DNA of 20,027 bases. Source: UMGS172 sp045592985 (lineage in GTDB: Bacteria; Bacillota; Clostridia; Oscillospirales; Acutalibacteraceae). The position numbers and the translations under genes were made by a program. Of this stretch, positions 7,414 to 15,413 are shown one piece after another. The stretch's first letter is position 1, and each line of letters opens with the position of its first letter. Below the pieces are notes generated by a model. It ran no database searches and had not been told where the DNA came from. It saw nothing but the letters and a program-made list of their open reading frames with translations. The stretch is taken from positions 1-20,027 of the forward strand of contig JAZNVU010000007.1 in assembly GCA_045592985.1 (NCBI GenBank), in the 5' to 3' direction.

Positions 7414-7442
7414 ATCATATTTAATGTAAAATTGCATTACAA
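7414..7442 (-). promoter_or_regulatory. pyk: Probable promoter of pyk
   Basis: Minus strand: -35 TTGTAA (7442-7437), 17-base spacer, -10 TATGAT (7419-7414). An overlapping TATAAT lies four bases further downstream but has no good -35. The resulting leader of about 80 bases contains a 6-bp hairpin, AAACAG/CTGTTT (7391-7386 with 7376-7371). Confidence 0.5.
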
Positions 7443-7500
7443 AAATCGATAAATTATACATTTTTTTCGATTATATTTAATATTGCTCTGTATAGATTCA

Positions 7501-7529
7501 TTGACTTTTTTGTCTGGGAATAGTATAAT
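7501..7529 (+). promoter_or_regulatory. Strong SigA-type promoter of the DUF1015 gene
   Basis: TTGACT (7501-7506), exactly 17 bases, then TATAAT (7524-7529). The leader of about 55 bases carries a 7-bp hairpin, ATAACAA/TTGTTAT (7548-7554 with 7562-7568), shortly before the AAAGGA ribosome binding site. It is divergent from the pyk promoter. Confidence 0.85.
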
Positions 7530-7590
7530 TACAAGGAAAAAATGTAAATAACAAACACCGATTGTTATAACTTAAAAAAAGGATGATTTT

Positions 7591-8781
7591 ATGAATAAAT
7601 TTTTACCTGCTGACATTCTTTTGCCAAAGAAAGATTTTGCCAAATGGGCTGTTATAGCATGTGACCAATTTACCTCTGAAAAAGAGTATTGGGATGCTGT
7701 TGAATCTATAGTTGGTAAAACTGAGTCAACCCTCAGAATAACTCTCCCCGAAATATATCTTGAAAATGGTAACACCGATGAACGTATTGCATCGGTTAAT
7801 GCCAATATGAAAAAATATCTTGAAAACGGTGTTTTTGAAGAATATAAAAACAAAATGATTTACATAGAACGCACACAGTCAAACGGTATTGTCCGTCACG
7901 GAATACTCGGAAAAATTGCTCTTGCCGATTATGATTATCATAAAGGAAGCAATGCCGCCATCCGTTCTACTGAAGAAACCGTACTTGAACGTATACCTCC
8001 GAGAGTTAAAATTCGCAAAGACGCTCCGCTTGAACTTCCTCATGTTCTTATGCTTGCGGATGACCCTGAGCGTCAAATTATCGAGCCTTTGGCAGAAAAA
8101 ACCAAAGACATGGTTTGCGTTTATGATTTTGACCTTATGCAGGGCGGAGGTCATATAAAAGGCTGGTTACTTTCAGATGATGATGCCGAGAAGGTTGGTA
8201 CCGCTTTTACTGAACTCGGCGTTCAAAATGGCGGTATGATGTTTGCTGTTGGTGATGGTAATCATTCCTTGGCGTCGGCTAAAGAGTGCAGTATTATTAA
8301 TCCCGAAGATGCTGCAAAATATGCTCTTGTTGAGGTTGTTAATATTCACGATGAAGCTATCCTGTTTGAGCCTATTTACCGTGTACTTTTCGGTGTTGAA
8401 CCCAAAACTGTCATTAATGATATGATTAATTCATTGGGTGCAAGTTATGAAAAAGATGCACATGAGTTTCTTTGTGTATATAAAGACGGTGAACAAACTG
8501 TATCAGTAAAACCGTCTTCCAAACTTCCGGTTGGAACATTACAACAATGGTTGGACAAATATATTGCCGAAAAAGGAATAAAAATTGACTATATCCATGG
8601 TACCGATTCGGTTAGAAAAATATGTTCCGAAGAGGGTAGAATAGGCTTTATTTTTGAAGGAATGAAAAAAGAGGATCTTTTTGATGCAGTTGAAAAGGAC
8701 GGATCTTTACCCAGAAAGACTTTCTCAATGGGTCATGCGGAAGATAAGCGTTATTATCTTGAAGCAAGAAAGATAAAGTAA
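7591..8781 (+). CDS. DUF1015 family protein
   Basis: Protein of 396 residues with the features I associate with DUF1015: an N-terminal start near LPADILLPKKDFAKWAVIACDQFTSEKEYWD, the central AVGDGNHSLASAK motif (DGNHS, in the place of the family's DGHHR), and the C-terminal LPRKTFSMGHAEDKRYYLEARKI. The family is widespread in Clostridia and its biochemical role is not established; the conserved Asp-Gly-Asn/His-His centre suggests a phosphate- or metal-dependent enzyme, which is inference. There is no signal peptide. ATG 7591 has AAAGGA 7 bases upstream. It is followed after one base by the GT-C membrane gene, so the two are co-transcribed. Confidence 0.85.
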   Translation: MNKFLPADILLPKKDFAKWAVIACDQFTSEKEYWDAVESIVGKTESTLRITLPEIYLENGNTDERIASVNANMKKYLENGVFEEYKNKMIYIERTQSNGIVRHGILGKIALADYDYHKGSNAAIRSTEETVLERIPPRVKIRKDAPLELPHVLMLADDPERQIIEPLAEKTKDMVCVYDFDLMQGGGHIKGWLLSDDDAEKVGTAFTELGVQNGGMMFAVGDGNHSLASAKECSIINPEDAAKYALVEVVNIHDEAILFEPIYRVLFGVEPKTVINDMINSLGASYEKDAHEFLCVYKDGEQTVSVKPSSKLPVGTLQQWLDKYIAEKGIKIDYIHGTDSVRKICSEEGRIGFIFEGMKKEDLFDAVEKDGSLPRKTFSMGHAEDKRYYLEARKIK

Positions 8782-8782
8782 A

Positions 8783-10261
8783 ATGAAATTAAAACGTTCT
8801 GCGTGTGAATACTTAACACCGTTGTCGGTTTTGCCATTGTTCTTTGCTGCAGTACTGTTTGCTGTATTATTGAATTTTGATCCTTATTCAGTTACCGATG
8901 AGTTTAAAGATATTTTACCTAACAGCATATTTATGGTATCAGCCGTAGGTTGTACTGTTTATTTGCTTATTTGTAGTCGATTCGGCAAAATAGATGAGTA
9001 TAAAGTTATTTTAGTTCTGTTTATTTTGGGTTTTGCAATGAGACTTTTATATTGCATAAAATTCAGTTATTCTCAGAATCAGCACGATGTCGAAAACCTT
9101 GTTTCAAACGGTCACTTGGCTTATATTTATAGTTTGGCTACAGGTGAGGGTTTGCCTAAAACCAACGATTGGCAGTTTTGTCATCCGCCTCTGCATCATT
9201 TCCTTGCATCTTTGGTTGTTAGATTTTCTAAGTTTTTGGGCTTCAGAAATGCTCTTGCGTTTGAAAATATACAACTGCTTACTTGCTTTTATTCATCTCT
9301 TTTGATGTTTGTAGGATACATGATATTGAAAGAGTGTAATATTAAAGGCAGACCGCTTGTTTTTGCCTGCACTTTTTTGTCTTTTCATCCAACTTTCTAT
9401 ATTTTAGCGGGAAGTATCAACAACGATATTCTTACTGTTTTGCTGATTTCTTTCTGTTTGTTATTCTTGATTAAATGGTATAAAAAACCATCGTTAATTT
9501 ATGCTTTGGCATGCGGTATTTTTGCCGGACTTGGCATGATGACTAAGTTTTCTGCTGCGTTGGTTGTCGGTGTTTGCGCTATAACTGTTTTTGTAAAGTT
9601 ATTCACCAGCAAATCTTTTAAAACCTCCATGTTCTTTAAAAATACTGCCGTTTTTCTTGCCGCAACTCTGCCTCTTGGATTTTGGTACCAAATAAGGAAT
9701 TATATTTTGTTTAAACAGCCCTTAGGTTACGTTGCGCCAATAAGTACAAGCAGTAAACTTTATATTGGTGATTTAGGTTTTTTTGAGCGTTTTGTGGTTG
9801 ATTTTTCTGCCAAACCTCAAGGTGTCTACGTTGATGTATGGAATGAACATAATCTTTGGAAATATTTATTAAGAAATTCGCTTTTCGGTGAGTATTCTTT
9901 TGGTTCTGAAGCAATTGCTTCTTTCTCAGTGCTTGCCAATTTACTTTTGTGCGTAACGGTTGTTTTATCTTTGGTTGTTACTTTTATAAAACGTCGAAAG
10001 TTTTCAGTGCCCATTTTACCTGTAACCATCATGTTCTTTGTGCAATGGATAATGTTTATTTACTTTAACATTGCCTCGCCTTACAGATGTTCGATGGACT
10101 TCAGATATATTGTTCCTGTACTAATGTGCTCAGCAGTTTATATTGGTGTACTTCTTGAGACGTTTGAAAATAAAGACGGTGTTTTAGAAAAATGCATTTC
10201 AGTCTTTACCGAAGCAGGTGTTATTATTCTTTGCTTGAGTTCTGTTTTGATATTCATTTAA
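8783..10261 (+). CDS. Multi-pass membrane protein, GT-C / PMT (GT39-like) glycosyltransferase
   Basis: Protein of 492 residues with roughly 10-12 hydrophobic segments. Between the second and third segments is the motif QHDVE (Asp102, Glu104), fitting the acidic D-x-E of the first extracytoplasmic loop of GT-C enzymes, followed by CHPPLHHFLASL (134-145), which resembles the PPL segment of protein mannosyltransferase/ArnT relatives. Such enzymes move a sugar from a polyprenyl-phosphate carrier to a protein or glycan on the outer face of the membrane. Acceptor and sugar are unknown. ATG 8783 is one base after the DUF1015 stop and has only a weak ribosome binding site, so coupled translation is likely. 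A polyprenyl-linked sugar role is inferred from fold, not shown. Confidence 0.7.
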   Translation: MKLKRSACEYLTPLSVLPLFFAAVLFAVLLNFDPYSVTDEFKDILPNSIFMVSAVGCTVYLLICSRFGKIDEYKVILVLFILGFAMRLLYCIKFSYSQNQHDVENLVSNGHLAYIYSLATGEGLPKTNDWQFCHPPLHHFLASLVVRFSKFLGFRNALAFENIQLLTCFYSSLLMFVGYMILKECNIKGRPLVFACTFLSFHPTFYILAGSINNDILTVLLISFCLLFLIKWYKKPSLIYALACGIFAGLGMMTKFSAALVVGVCAITVFVKLFTSKSFKTSMFFKNTAVFLAATLPLGFWYQIRNYILFKQPLGYVAPISTSSKLYIGDLGFFERFVVDFSAKPQGVYVDVWNEHNLWKYLLRNSLFGEYSFGSEAIASFSVLANLLLCVTVVLSLVVTFIKRRKFSVPILPVTIMFFVQWIMFIYFNIASPYRCSMDFRYIVPVLMCSAVYIGVLLETFENKDGVLEKCISVFTEAGVIILCLSSVLIFI

Positions 10262-10274
10262 CTATAAATTTGTG

Positions 10275-10303
10275 TTGTATATTCATTAAAAATGGTGTAT
10301 AAT
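10275..10303 (+). promoter_or_regulatory. SigA-type promoter of the S2P-scpAB cluster
   Basis: TTGTAT (10275-10280), 17-base spacer, perfect TATAAT (10298-10303). Transcription should start near 10310. This leaves too little leader for the ATG at 10321 and supports the TTG start at 10336. Confidence 0.75.
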
Positions 10304-10335
10304 AAATTGATAATCATTAAATGGAGGTGCCTTGT

Positions 10336-11046
10336 TTGGGCGGTTTGCTTAATGTTATTTTAAACAGAGGCAGTTGGGAGCAGATAGTTGCCTGCCTTAT
10401 TTCTGCTACCGTTGTTGTTTTTCTCACTATGCCTATTCATGAGTTTGCTCACGGGTTTGCCGCAACAAAACTTGGTGATCCCACACCGCGTTGGCAGGGA
10501 AGAATGTCGCTAAACCCTTTGCACCATCTTGATTATTTCGGTGCGTTGATGATTTACCTCGTTGGTTTTGGTTTTGCTAAGCCTGTTCAGGTTGATTCGA
10601 GGTACTTTGATAATCCTAAGCGCGATATGGCTATTGTGGCTTTTGCAGGTCCGTTATCCAATCTTATTGTTGCTGTAATTTCAAGTTTTCTGTCAAATTT
10701 GGTTGTGTTTTTGTTTTATACTTTGCAAATTACAAGTAACGCTGTTGCAACGGTTTTAATAATTTTGGTTAATATTTTTTCTTACATTGCGATTATTAAC
10801 GTATCTTTGGCGATGTTTAACCTTGTTCCCATTCCGCCACTTGACGGCTCTAAGATTTTAGGTGCATTTTTACCTAACAGAATTTATTACCAACTCATGC
10901 AATATGAAAGATATTTCATGATTTTTATTATGTTCCTTATTTTTGCGAGTTCTGGATTTTCAAATGGACTTTCAAAGATAGTGTATATGGTATATAACGG
11001 TATCGATTCAATTACTTCTTTGCCATTTAATCTCTTATTAAATTAG
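10336..11046 (+). CDS. Site-2 protease family (M50) membrane metallopeptidase
   Basis: Protein of 236 residues with about five to six membrane segments. Zinc site: HEFAH, an H-E-x-x-H at His35-Glu36-His39, plus the distant LVPIPPLDGSKIL (Asp170), the usual third ligand region of site-2 proteases. The conserved RMSLNPLHHLDYFG lies between. It would cut substrates within the membrane; the natural substrate is unknown. The start is set at TTG 10336 because GGAGGTG (10323-10329) sits 7 bases before it. An ATG at 10321 is in frame, but it overlaps that ribosome binding site and lies about 11 bases from the predicted transcription start. Homologues commonly sit directly before scpA in Firmicutes, as here. 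Confidence 0.88.
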   Translation: MGGLLNVILNRGSWEQIVACLISATVVVFLTMPIHEFAHGFAATKLGDPTPRWQGRMSLNPLHHLDYFGALMIYLVGFGFAKPVQVDSRYFDNPKRDMAIVAFAGPLSNLIVAVISSFLSNLVVFLFYTLQITSNAVATVLIILVNIFSYIAIINVSLAMFNLVPIPPLDGSKILGAFLPNRIYYQLMQYERYFMIFIMFLIFASSGFSNGLSKIVYMVYNGIDSITSLPFNLLLN

Positions 11047-11061
11047 AAAGTGTAAAGTTTT

Positions 11062-11775
11062 ATGGACAAGCTTGAATATAAGTTAGATGTGTTTGAGGGA
11101 CCTCTTGACCTTCTGCTTTATCTTATTTCCAAGAATAAACTTAATATTAACGATATTCAGTTGACTGTGCTTGTCGACCAGTATGTTGATCATATCAGAA
11201 GCATGCAGTTGCAGGATATGGACGTCGCCAGCGAATTTTTGGAGATGGCATCACGTCTTATATATCTTAAAACTGTTAGTCTGTTACCTAAACATGAGGA
11301 AGCAGAACAGTTAAAGGAAGAACTTACTCAAGAACTCATGGAATATGAGCGTTGCCGTAAGATTGCAAAAATGCTGTCAGGTATGACCGATGAATTTGAC
11401 ACCTTTGTAAAAGATGCTGAAAAGGTTGAGTTTGATAAAACATACCGCAACACTCGCGAAAAAGAGGTTGTACTTAAAGCTTATATTGCAGCCGTTGGTA
11501 GGGGACAGAGAAAACTTCCTCCCAACACCAACGTTTTCAGTAAAATTGTTGCAAGAAAAATTGTATCGGTTTCTTCAAAAATTGTTTTTGTACTTAAAAA
11601 TCTTATGCGAACAGGTAGAAAGAAAATGGTGAGATTGTTTGACGGTGCCGAAAGCCGTTCTGAACTTGTTGCTACTTTTCTTGCAGTGCTTGAACTTTGT
11701 AAAGCCAACCGTATACATCTTGACGGTGATGGTGAAGAAATGGAAATTTCGGTTGTTAGGGGGAAGAATAAGTGA
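11062..11775 (+). CDS. scpA: Segregation and condensation protein A
   Basis: Protein of 237 residues opening with the typical kleisin N-terminal segment LDVFEGPLDLLLYLISKNKLNINDI, followed by ASEFLEMASRLIYLKTVSLLP, a charged middle, and a C-terminal winged-helix part (SRSELVATFLAVLELCKANRIHL). ScpA is the kleisin bridge of the bacterial SMC condensin; its ends contact the two SMC heads and its centre binds an ScpB dimer, organising the chromosome. ATG 11062 follows the protease gene by 15 bases with a weak GAAAG site. The end overlaps scpB by 4 bases (GTGA), which should couple production of the two partners. Confidence 0.96.
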   Translation: MDKLEYKLDVFEGPLDLLLYLISKNKLNINDIQLTVLVDQYVDHIRSMQLQDMDVASEFLEMASRLIYLKTVSLLPKHEEAEQLKEELTQELMEYERCRKIAKMLSGMTDEFDTFVKDAEKVEFDKTYRNTREKEVVLKAYIAAVGRGQRKLPPNTNVFSKIVARKIVSVSSKIVFVLKNLMRTGRKKMVRLFDGAESRSELVATFLAVLELCKANRIHLDGDGEEMEISVVRGKNK

Positions 11776-12407
11776 CAGTTAAAGAAATGATATCTGCTTT
11801 TGAAGCGATACTTTTTGCAAGCGGAGAACCGGTTGAAAGCGACAGATTTTGTCAGATTTTCGAGATTGACGGTGAGACGGTTGCACAAATTATGGACCTG
11901 CTTGCCGACCGTTTGGCGCAGTCCGAGAGTGCAATAAAACTTGTAAAATTGGAAGACAGTTATCAGTTGTGCTCCAAAAAAGAATATGCCGAGCATATCC
12001 GCGCTGCACTTGATTTAAGGCGTAAAGCACCGCTTTCTCAAGCCGCTTTGGAGGTTTTGGCTGTTATTGCATATAATCAGCCCGTTACCCGTGCTTATGT
12101 TGAGCAGGTGAGAGGTGTTGATTGCTCGGGTGTAGTGTCTACACTTGTTGAAAAAGACCTTCTTGAAGAAAAGGGACGTCTTGAACTTCCCGGTCGTCCG
12201 CTTTTGTACGGAACAACCGCCAATTTTTTAAGATGTTTTGGTCTTTCAAGCCTTGATGACCTTCCTGTTGTGCCTGCCGATGATACAGCAGTTGACCAAA
12301 ATGGTCAGTTGATGATGATATCGGGTGAAGTTATGGAACTTGCAAAACAAATGAATGAGGAAATGGCCGAAATTATGCGAGAAGACGGTCAGCCGGAGCC
12401 TCAATAA
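11772..12407 (+). CDS. scpB: Segregation and condensation protein B
   Basis: Protein of 211 residues with two winged-helix domains. Clear ScpB signatures are FEAILFASGEPV near the start, APLSQAALEVLAVIAYNQPVTRAYVEQVRGVD in the middle, and KGRLELPGRPLLYGTTANFLRCFGL towards the end. It forms the dimer that binds ScpA in the SMC-ScpAB complex. The GTG start (11772) overlaps the scpA stop and has GGGGAAG upstream. The C-terminal ~40 residues are acidic and less conserved. Its stop shares one base with the ATG of the DUF2953 gene. Confidence 0.96.
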   Translation: MTVKEMISAFEAILFASGEPVESDRFCQIFEIDGETVAQIMDLLADRLAQSESAIKLVKLEDSYQLCSKKEYAEHIRAALDLRRKAPLSQAALEVLAVIAYNQPVTRAYVEQVRGVDCSGVVSTLVEKDLLEEKGRLELPGRPLLYGTTANFLRCFGLSSLDDLPVVPADDTAVDQNGQLMMISGEVMELAKQMNEEMAEIMREDGQPEPQ

Positions 12408-13027
12408 TGGTTGTACTTTACATTTTAGCCGCCATTTTGGTTGTGTTGTTACTGCTTTTACTTGGTAATATTTCAGTAAAAGTTATGTTGGACGATGATT
12501 TTTCGGTTGTAGTTAGGTATTTGTTTTTTAAAATCAAAATACCGCAGGAAAATTTTAAAAAACAGCACATAAATGAAAAGCAAAGCGATAATAAAACTAC
12601 CGAAAAGAAACCAAAAAAGAATCTTATTAAAACAATGATTGATGAGAAAGGCTTTGTTTCGGCTGTCGGTGAAATTGTGTCGCTTGTTAAATCAATACTG
12701 ATTGAGTTTGATAAATTGCTTAATCATGTCAGAGTTAAAGACTTCAGGTTGTTGATTAACGTTGCAAACGAAGACCCTGCAGTAACTGCGATAGAATATG
12801 GTTCTGTTTGCGCCGCAGTTTTTCCTGTAGTGAGAATCATTGAAAATAAAACCAAACTTGATCGCAAATCAACCAAAATTATAGTTAACAGTGATTTTAT
12901 AACCGGCACATCGGATATCGAATTTAATGTAAAAATAAAATTACGTTTGATCTTTTGTGTATTTGCGGCAGTTAAAGTTTTTGTCCAACTCATAAAGTTA
13001 AAAATAAAAGAAAAAGACGTTAAATAA
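12407..13027 (+). CDS. DUF2953-type membrane-anchored protein
   Basis: Protein of 206 residues: one strongly hydrophobic N-terminal anchor (VLYILAAILVVLLLLLLGN, about 3-21), a lysine-rich linker around residues 50-75, and a beta-rich C-terminal part (for example NHVRVKDFRLLINVANEDPAVTAIEYGSVCAAVFPVVR) that fits DUF2953. Members commonly lie between scpB and ytfJ in spore formers, as here, which suggests a sporulation role; no activity is known. The ATG overlaps the scpB stop by one base, so it depends on read-on translation. Confidence 0.75.
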   Translation: MVVLYILAAILVVLLLLLLGNISVKVMLDDDFSVVVRYLFFKIKIPQENFKKQHINEKQSDNKTTEKKPKKNLIKTMIDEKGFVSAVGEIVSLVKSILIEFDKLLNHVRVKDFRLLINVANEDPAVTAIEYGSVCAAVFPVVRIIENKTKLDRKSTKIIVNSDFITGTSDIEFNVKIKLRLIFCVFAAVKVFVQLIKLKIKEKDVK

Positions 13028-13060
13028 TTTTGGCCTTTTATGGCGGAATGGAGAATAAAT

Positions 13061-13453
13061 ATGGCAGATAACAATATCAGCAATATCTTAGGTATCACGA
13101 TGGATAAAATTCGTTCTGTTGTTGATTCCGAAACTATTATCGGTGACCCTATTGTAGTTAACGACATTACTATTATTCCTGTCTCAAAAGTGTCGTTTGG
13201 GCTTGCTTCGGGCGGTTCTGAATTTCCTTCTAAACAGTCTTCGGCGACCTTATTTGGAGGAGGCGGCGGTGCCGGTGCTACCGTAACACCTGTTGTCTTC
13301 CTTGTTGTTAAAGGTAACGAAGTAAAACTTCTCAATGCAAATGAAACCGCCACGCCTATTGAAAAGGCTGTAAGTGCGGTGCCTACAGTAGTTGAAAAGA
13401 TAACCGAAATTATTAAGAAAAATAAAGAACAAAAGGCAGACGAAACAAAATAA
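13061..13453 (+). CDS. ytfJ: YtfJ/GerW family spore protein
   Basis: Protein of 130 residues with the YtfJ pattern: an N-terminal helix (ISNILGITMDKIRSVVDSETIIGDPI), IIPVSKVSFGLASGGSEF, a glycine-rich loop (GGGGGAGA), then TPVVFLVVKGNEVKLLN. In Bacillus this family is made in the forespore and is linked to germination (GerW). The start is ATG 13061 with GGAG 7 bases upstream; the in-frame ATG at 13040 lacks a good site. Its presence is the main sign that the organism forms spores. It lies between DUF2953 and the carboxypeptidase gene. Confidence 0.93.
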   Translation: MADNNISNILGITMDKIRSVVDSETIIGDPIVVNDITIIPVSKVSFGLASGGSEFPSKQSSATLFGGGGGAGATVTPVVFLVVKGNEVKLLNANETATPIEKAVSAVPTVVEKITEIIKKNKEQKADETK

Positions 13454-13467
13454 AAGCATTATAGTTT

Positions 13468-13510
13468 AACCTTCGCCATATTATTTTTTAAGGATATTAA
13501 GGCGGAGGTT
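13468..13510 (+). promoter_or_regulatory. Stem hiding the ribosome binding site of the carboxypeptidase gene
   Basis: AACCTTCGCC (13468-13477) pairs with GGCGGAGGTT (13501-13510) over 10 continuous base pairs, one of them G-U, with a 23-base loop. The 3' arm contains the GGAGG ribosome binding site (13504-13508) of the gene starting at ATG 13514. Formed, it would block translation. The 5' arm begins 15 bases after the ytfJ stop, where a terminating ribosome could open it. The pairing is directly visible; regulation is inferred. Confidence 0.5.
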
Positions 13511-13513
13511 GTT

Positions 13514-14650
13514 ATGCTTGTAATAAAGAAAATTATTTTAGTTTTATCGTGTGCGATTTTGCTTATTTCATGTATGCCTTTGTGCGCTGATGCAGTATCA
13601 TACAGTGCTAAGGGCATGGTTCTAATTAACGCACAAACTTGTGAAATACTATCTTCAAAAAATCCTCACGAAAAATTGCCTATGGCCAGTACCACCAAGA
13701 TGATGACGGCACTTTTGCTTGCCGAGACCGATGACCTTGATAAATCTGTCGTTGTAACAAACGAAATGGTTGCGGTCGAAGGGTCTTCGATGGGGCTTCT
13801 TGCTGGTGATACGGTATCATATTATGCCTTACTTGTCGGTATGATGTTGTCGTCGGGTAACGATGCTGCAAACGTTACCGCAATTTGTCTTGCCGGCTCG
13901 GTTGAAAAATTTGCCGATATGATGAACGAACGTGCGCGTAAAATCGGCATGGTTAATTCTAATTTTGTTACGCCTTCAGGACTTGATGCAGAAGAACACT
14001 ATTCTACGGCTTACGATATGGCTTTACTTGCCGCCGAAGTATTAAAAAATCAGACCCTAAGAAATATAGTTGGTTCTCCTAAACTAACCGTTTCTTTTGG
14101 TAATCCGCCATATAGCCGTACGTTATATAATCATAACAAACTTCTTTCCCGATATGATAATTGTATCGGAATAAAGACTGGATATACCAAAAAATCCGGT
14201 CGGTGTCTCGTTTCTGCAGCAACAAACGGTAAATGTGAAGTAATTGCTGTGACACTTAATGCTTCCGATGACTGGAACGTGCATGAAAGTTTACTAAAAC
14301 AAGGTCTTGATATGCTTAGTCCGACTATTGTTTCACCAAGTTTATCAGAAATAAAAATACCGGTTGTAGGATCTTCTGAAAGTGCAATCAGTGTTAAAAC
14401 CGATGATTTTTTTGTAGGATGTGCTGACGGATTTCCTGATATAACTTATAAGATTTACGCATCACCTTTTTTGTACGCCCCCGTAAACAAAGGTGACGTT
14501 GTTGGAAAAATTAATTATTTTTATAAAGATAGGATAATAGGTTCTAGTGTCCTGTATTCGGACACTAGAGCTGATTTGTACAATATTAACTATACTGTAA
14601 AGGATATGTTTTTGAATAATATTATTTCAATAATTCGCAAATTCACTTAA
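13514..14650 (+). CDS. D-alanyl-D-alanine carboxypeptidase (S11, DacB/DacF-like penicillin-binding protein)
   Basis: Protein of 378 residues exported by an N-terminal signal (residues about 4-26). Cleavage after CADA is likely, although LISC at 17-20 also fits a lipobox. The three penicillin-binding motifs are present: S59-T-T-K62 (nucleophile Ser59), S114-G-N116 and K221-T-G223. It removes the last D-alanine from peptidoglycan stem peptides and so limits cross-linking. Between scpAB and rluB, B. subtilis has dacB, which shapes the spore cortex, so a spore role is likely. ATG 13514 has GGAGG 5 bases upstream. The residual C-terminal beta domain (about 270-350) is present; the tail NNIISIIRKF looks like a short membrane-associating helix. 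Confidence 0.93.
   Translation: MLVIKKIILVLSCAILLISCMPLCADAVSYSAKGMVLINAQTCEILSSKNPHEKLPMASTTKMMTALLLAETDDLDKSVVVTNEMVAVEGSSMGLLAGDTVSYYALLVGMMLSSGNDAANVTAICLAGSVEKFADMMNERARKIGMVNSNFVTPSGLDAEEHYSTAYDMALLAAEVLKNQTLRNIVGSPKLTVSFGNPPYSRTLYNHNKLLSRYDNCIGIKTGYTKKSGRCLVSAATNGKCEVIAVTLNASDDWNVHESLLKQGLDMLSPTIVSPSLSEIKIPVVGSSESAISVKTDDFFVGCADGFPDITYKIYASPFLYAPVNKGDVVGKINYFYKDRIIGSSVLYSDTRADLYNINYTVKDMFLNNIISIIRKFT
14543..14569 (+). repeat. Perfect inverted repeat inside the end of the carboxypeptidase gene
   Basis: TCTAGTGTCC (14543-14552) and GGACACTAGA (14560-14569) are perfectly complementary, with a 7-base loop. It encodes part of SSVLYSDTRA and has no T-tract after it. It may shape mRNA stability, or may be chance. 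Confidence 0.6.
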
Positions 14651-14666
14651 TTTTGAGGAGACAATA

Positions 14667-15413
14667 ATGGCAGTAGAAAAAATTAGACTTCAAAAGTATC
14701 TGTCACTTTGCTCAGTTGCTTCAAGGCGCAAAGCTGAGGAATTGATAGAGCAGGGAAAAGTTAAAATAAATGGTAGAAAAGCAATTCTTGGAGATAAAGT
14801 TGACCCTGTTCATGATAAAGTGCTTGTTTTTGGTAAACCGGTCGCAATGAAAGATGATAAAATGTATATAATGCTTCATAAACCCCGCGGATTTGTTACA
14901 ACTTTAAGCGATGAACAGGGTAGAAAGTGCGTTGCAGACTTGGTTTCTGATGCAGGTGTGAGACTTTATCCTGTAGGTCGACTTGACCGTAACTCCGAAG
15001 GCTTGTTACTTATGACAAATGATGGAGAATTTGCCAATCTTCTAACTCATCCGTCACGTCATGTTTCCAAAGTTTACCGCGTAACAGTCAGAGAAAAAGC
15101 AACAGAAGAACAGATATCCACTATGTCTGACGGCATGATGATTGACGGTGAAAAGACATTGCCTTGTGAAATAACCTATATCGAGAAAGCCGAGGACAGA
15201 ACGGTACTTCGTTTTGTGCTTTATGAGGGCAAAAACCGTGAAATCCGTAAACTGTGTGAAGCAGTTGGATTAACAGTAATACGCCTAAAACGTGTTGAAA
15301 TTGCCGGAATAAAACTTGGTATGCTTCCCCAGGGCAGGTGGAGGGAACTAACCGAAAAAGAAGTTAAAAAATTAATGAGCGTCAGCGTTTCAAAGGAGTT
15401 TCAGAATAAATGA
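14667..15413 (+). CDS. rluB: rRNA pseudouridine synthase (RsuA/RluB family)
   Basis: Protein of 248 residues: an N-terminal S4 RNA-binding domain (RLQKYLSLCSVASRRKAEELIEQGKVKING, about 7-36), then the pseudouridine synthase domain with VGRLDRNSEGLLLMTNDG, where Asp107 is the catalytic residue, and EGKNREIRKLCEAVG. It isomerises a uridine in rRNA; RluB acts on 23S rRNA helix 90 region and RsuA on 16S. The operon position after scpAB and dac matches rluB (ypuL) of B. subtilis. ATG 14667 has GAGGAG at good spacing. It ends overlapping the next gene (ATGA). Confidence 0.9.
   Translation: MAVEKIRLQKYLSLCSVASRRKAEELIEQGKVKINGRKAILGDKVDPVHDKVLVFGKPVAMKDDKMYIMLHKPRGFVTTLSDEQGRKCVADLVSDAGVRLYPVGRLDRNSEGLLLMTNDGEFANLLTHPSRHVSKVYRVTVREKATEEQISTMSDGMMIDGEKTLPCEITYIEKAEDRTVLRFVLYEGKNREIRKLCEAVGLTVIRLKRVEIAGIKLGMLPQGRWRELTEKEVKKLMSVSVSKEFQNK

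Noticed and set aside
7326..7590. Divergent strand switch considered as a replication origin
   Set aside because: There is no DnaA-box cluster, dnaA or dnaN nearby; two ordinary SigA promoters explain the region.
12724..13353. Open frame of 209 codons on the minus strand across the DUF2953 and ytfJ genes
   Set aside because: It covers two convincing plus-strand genes and their junction, has no recognisable domain, and fits a shadow frame.
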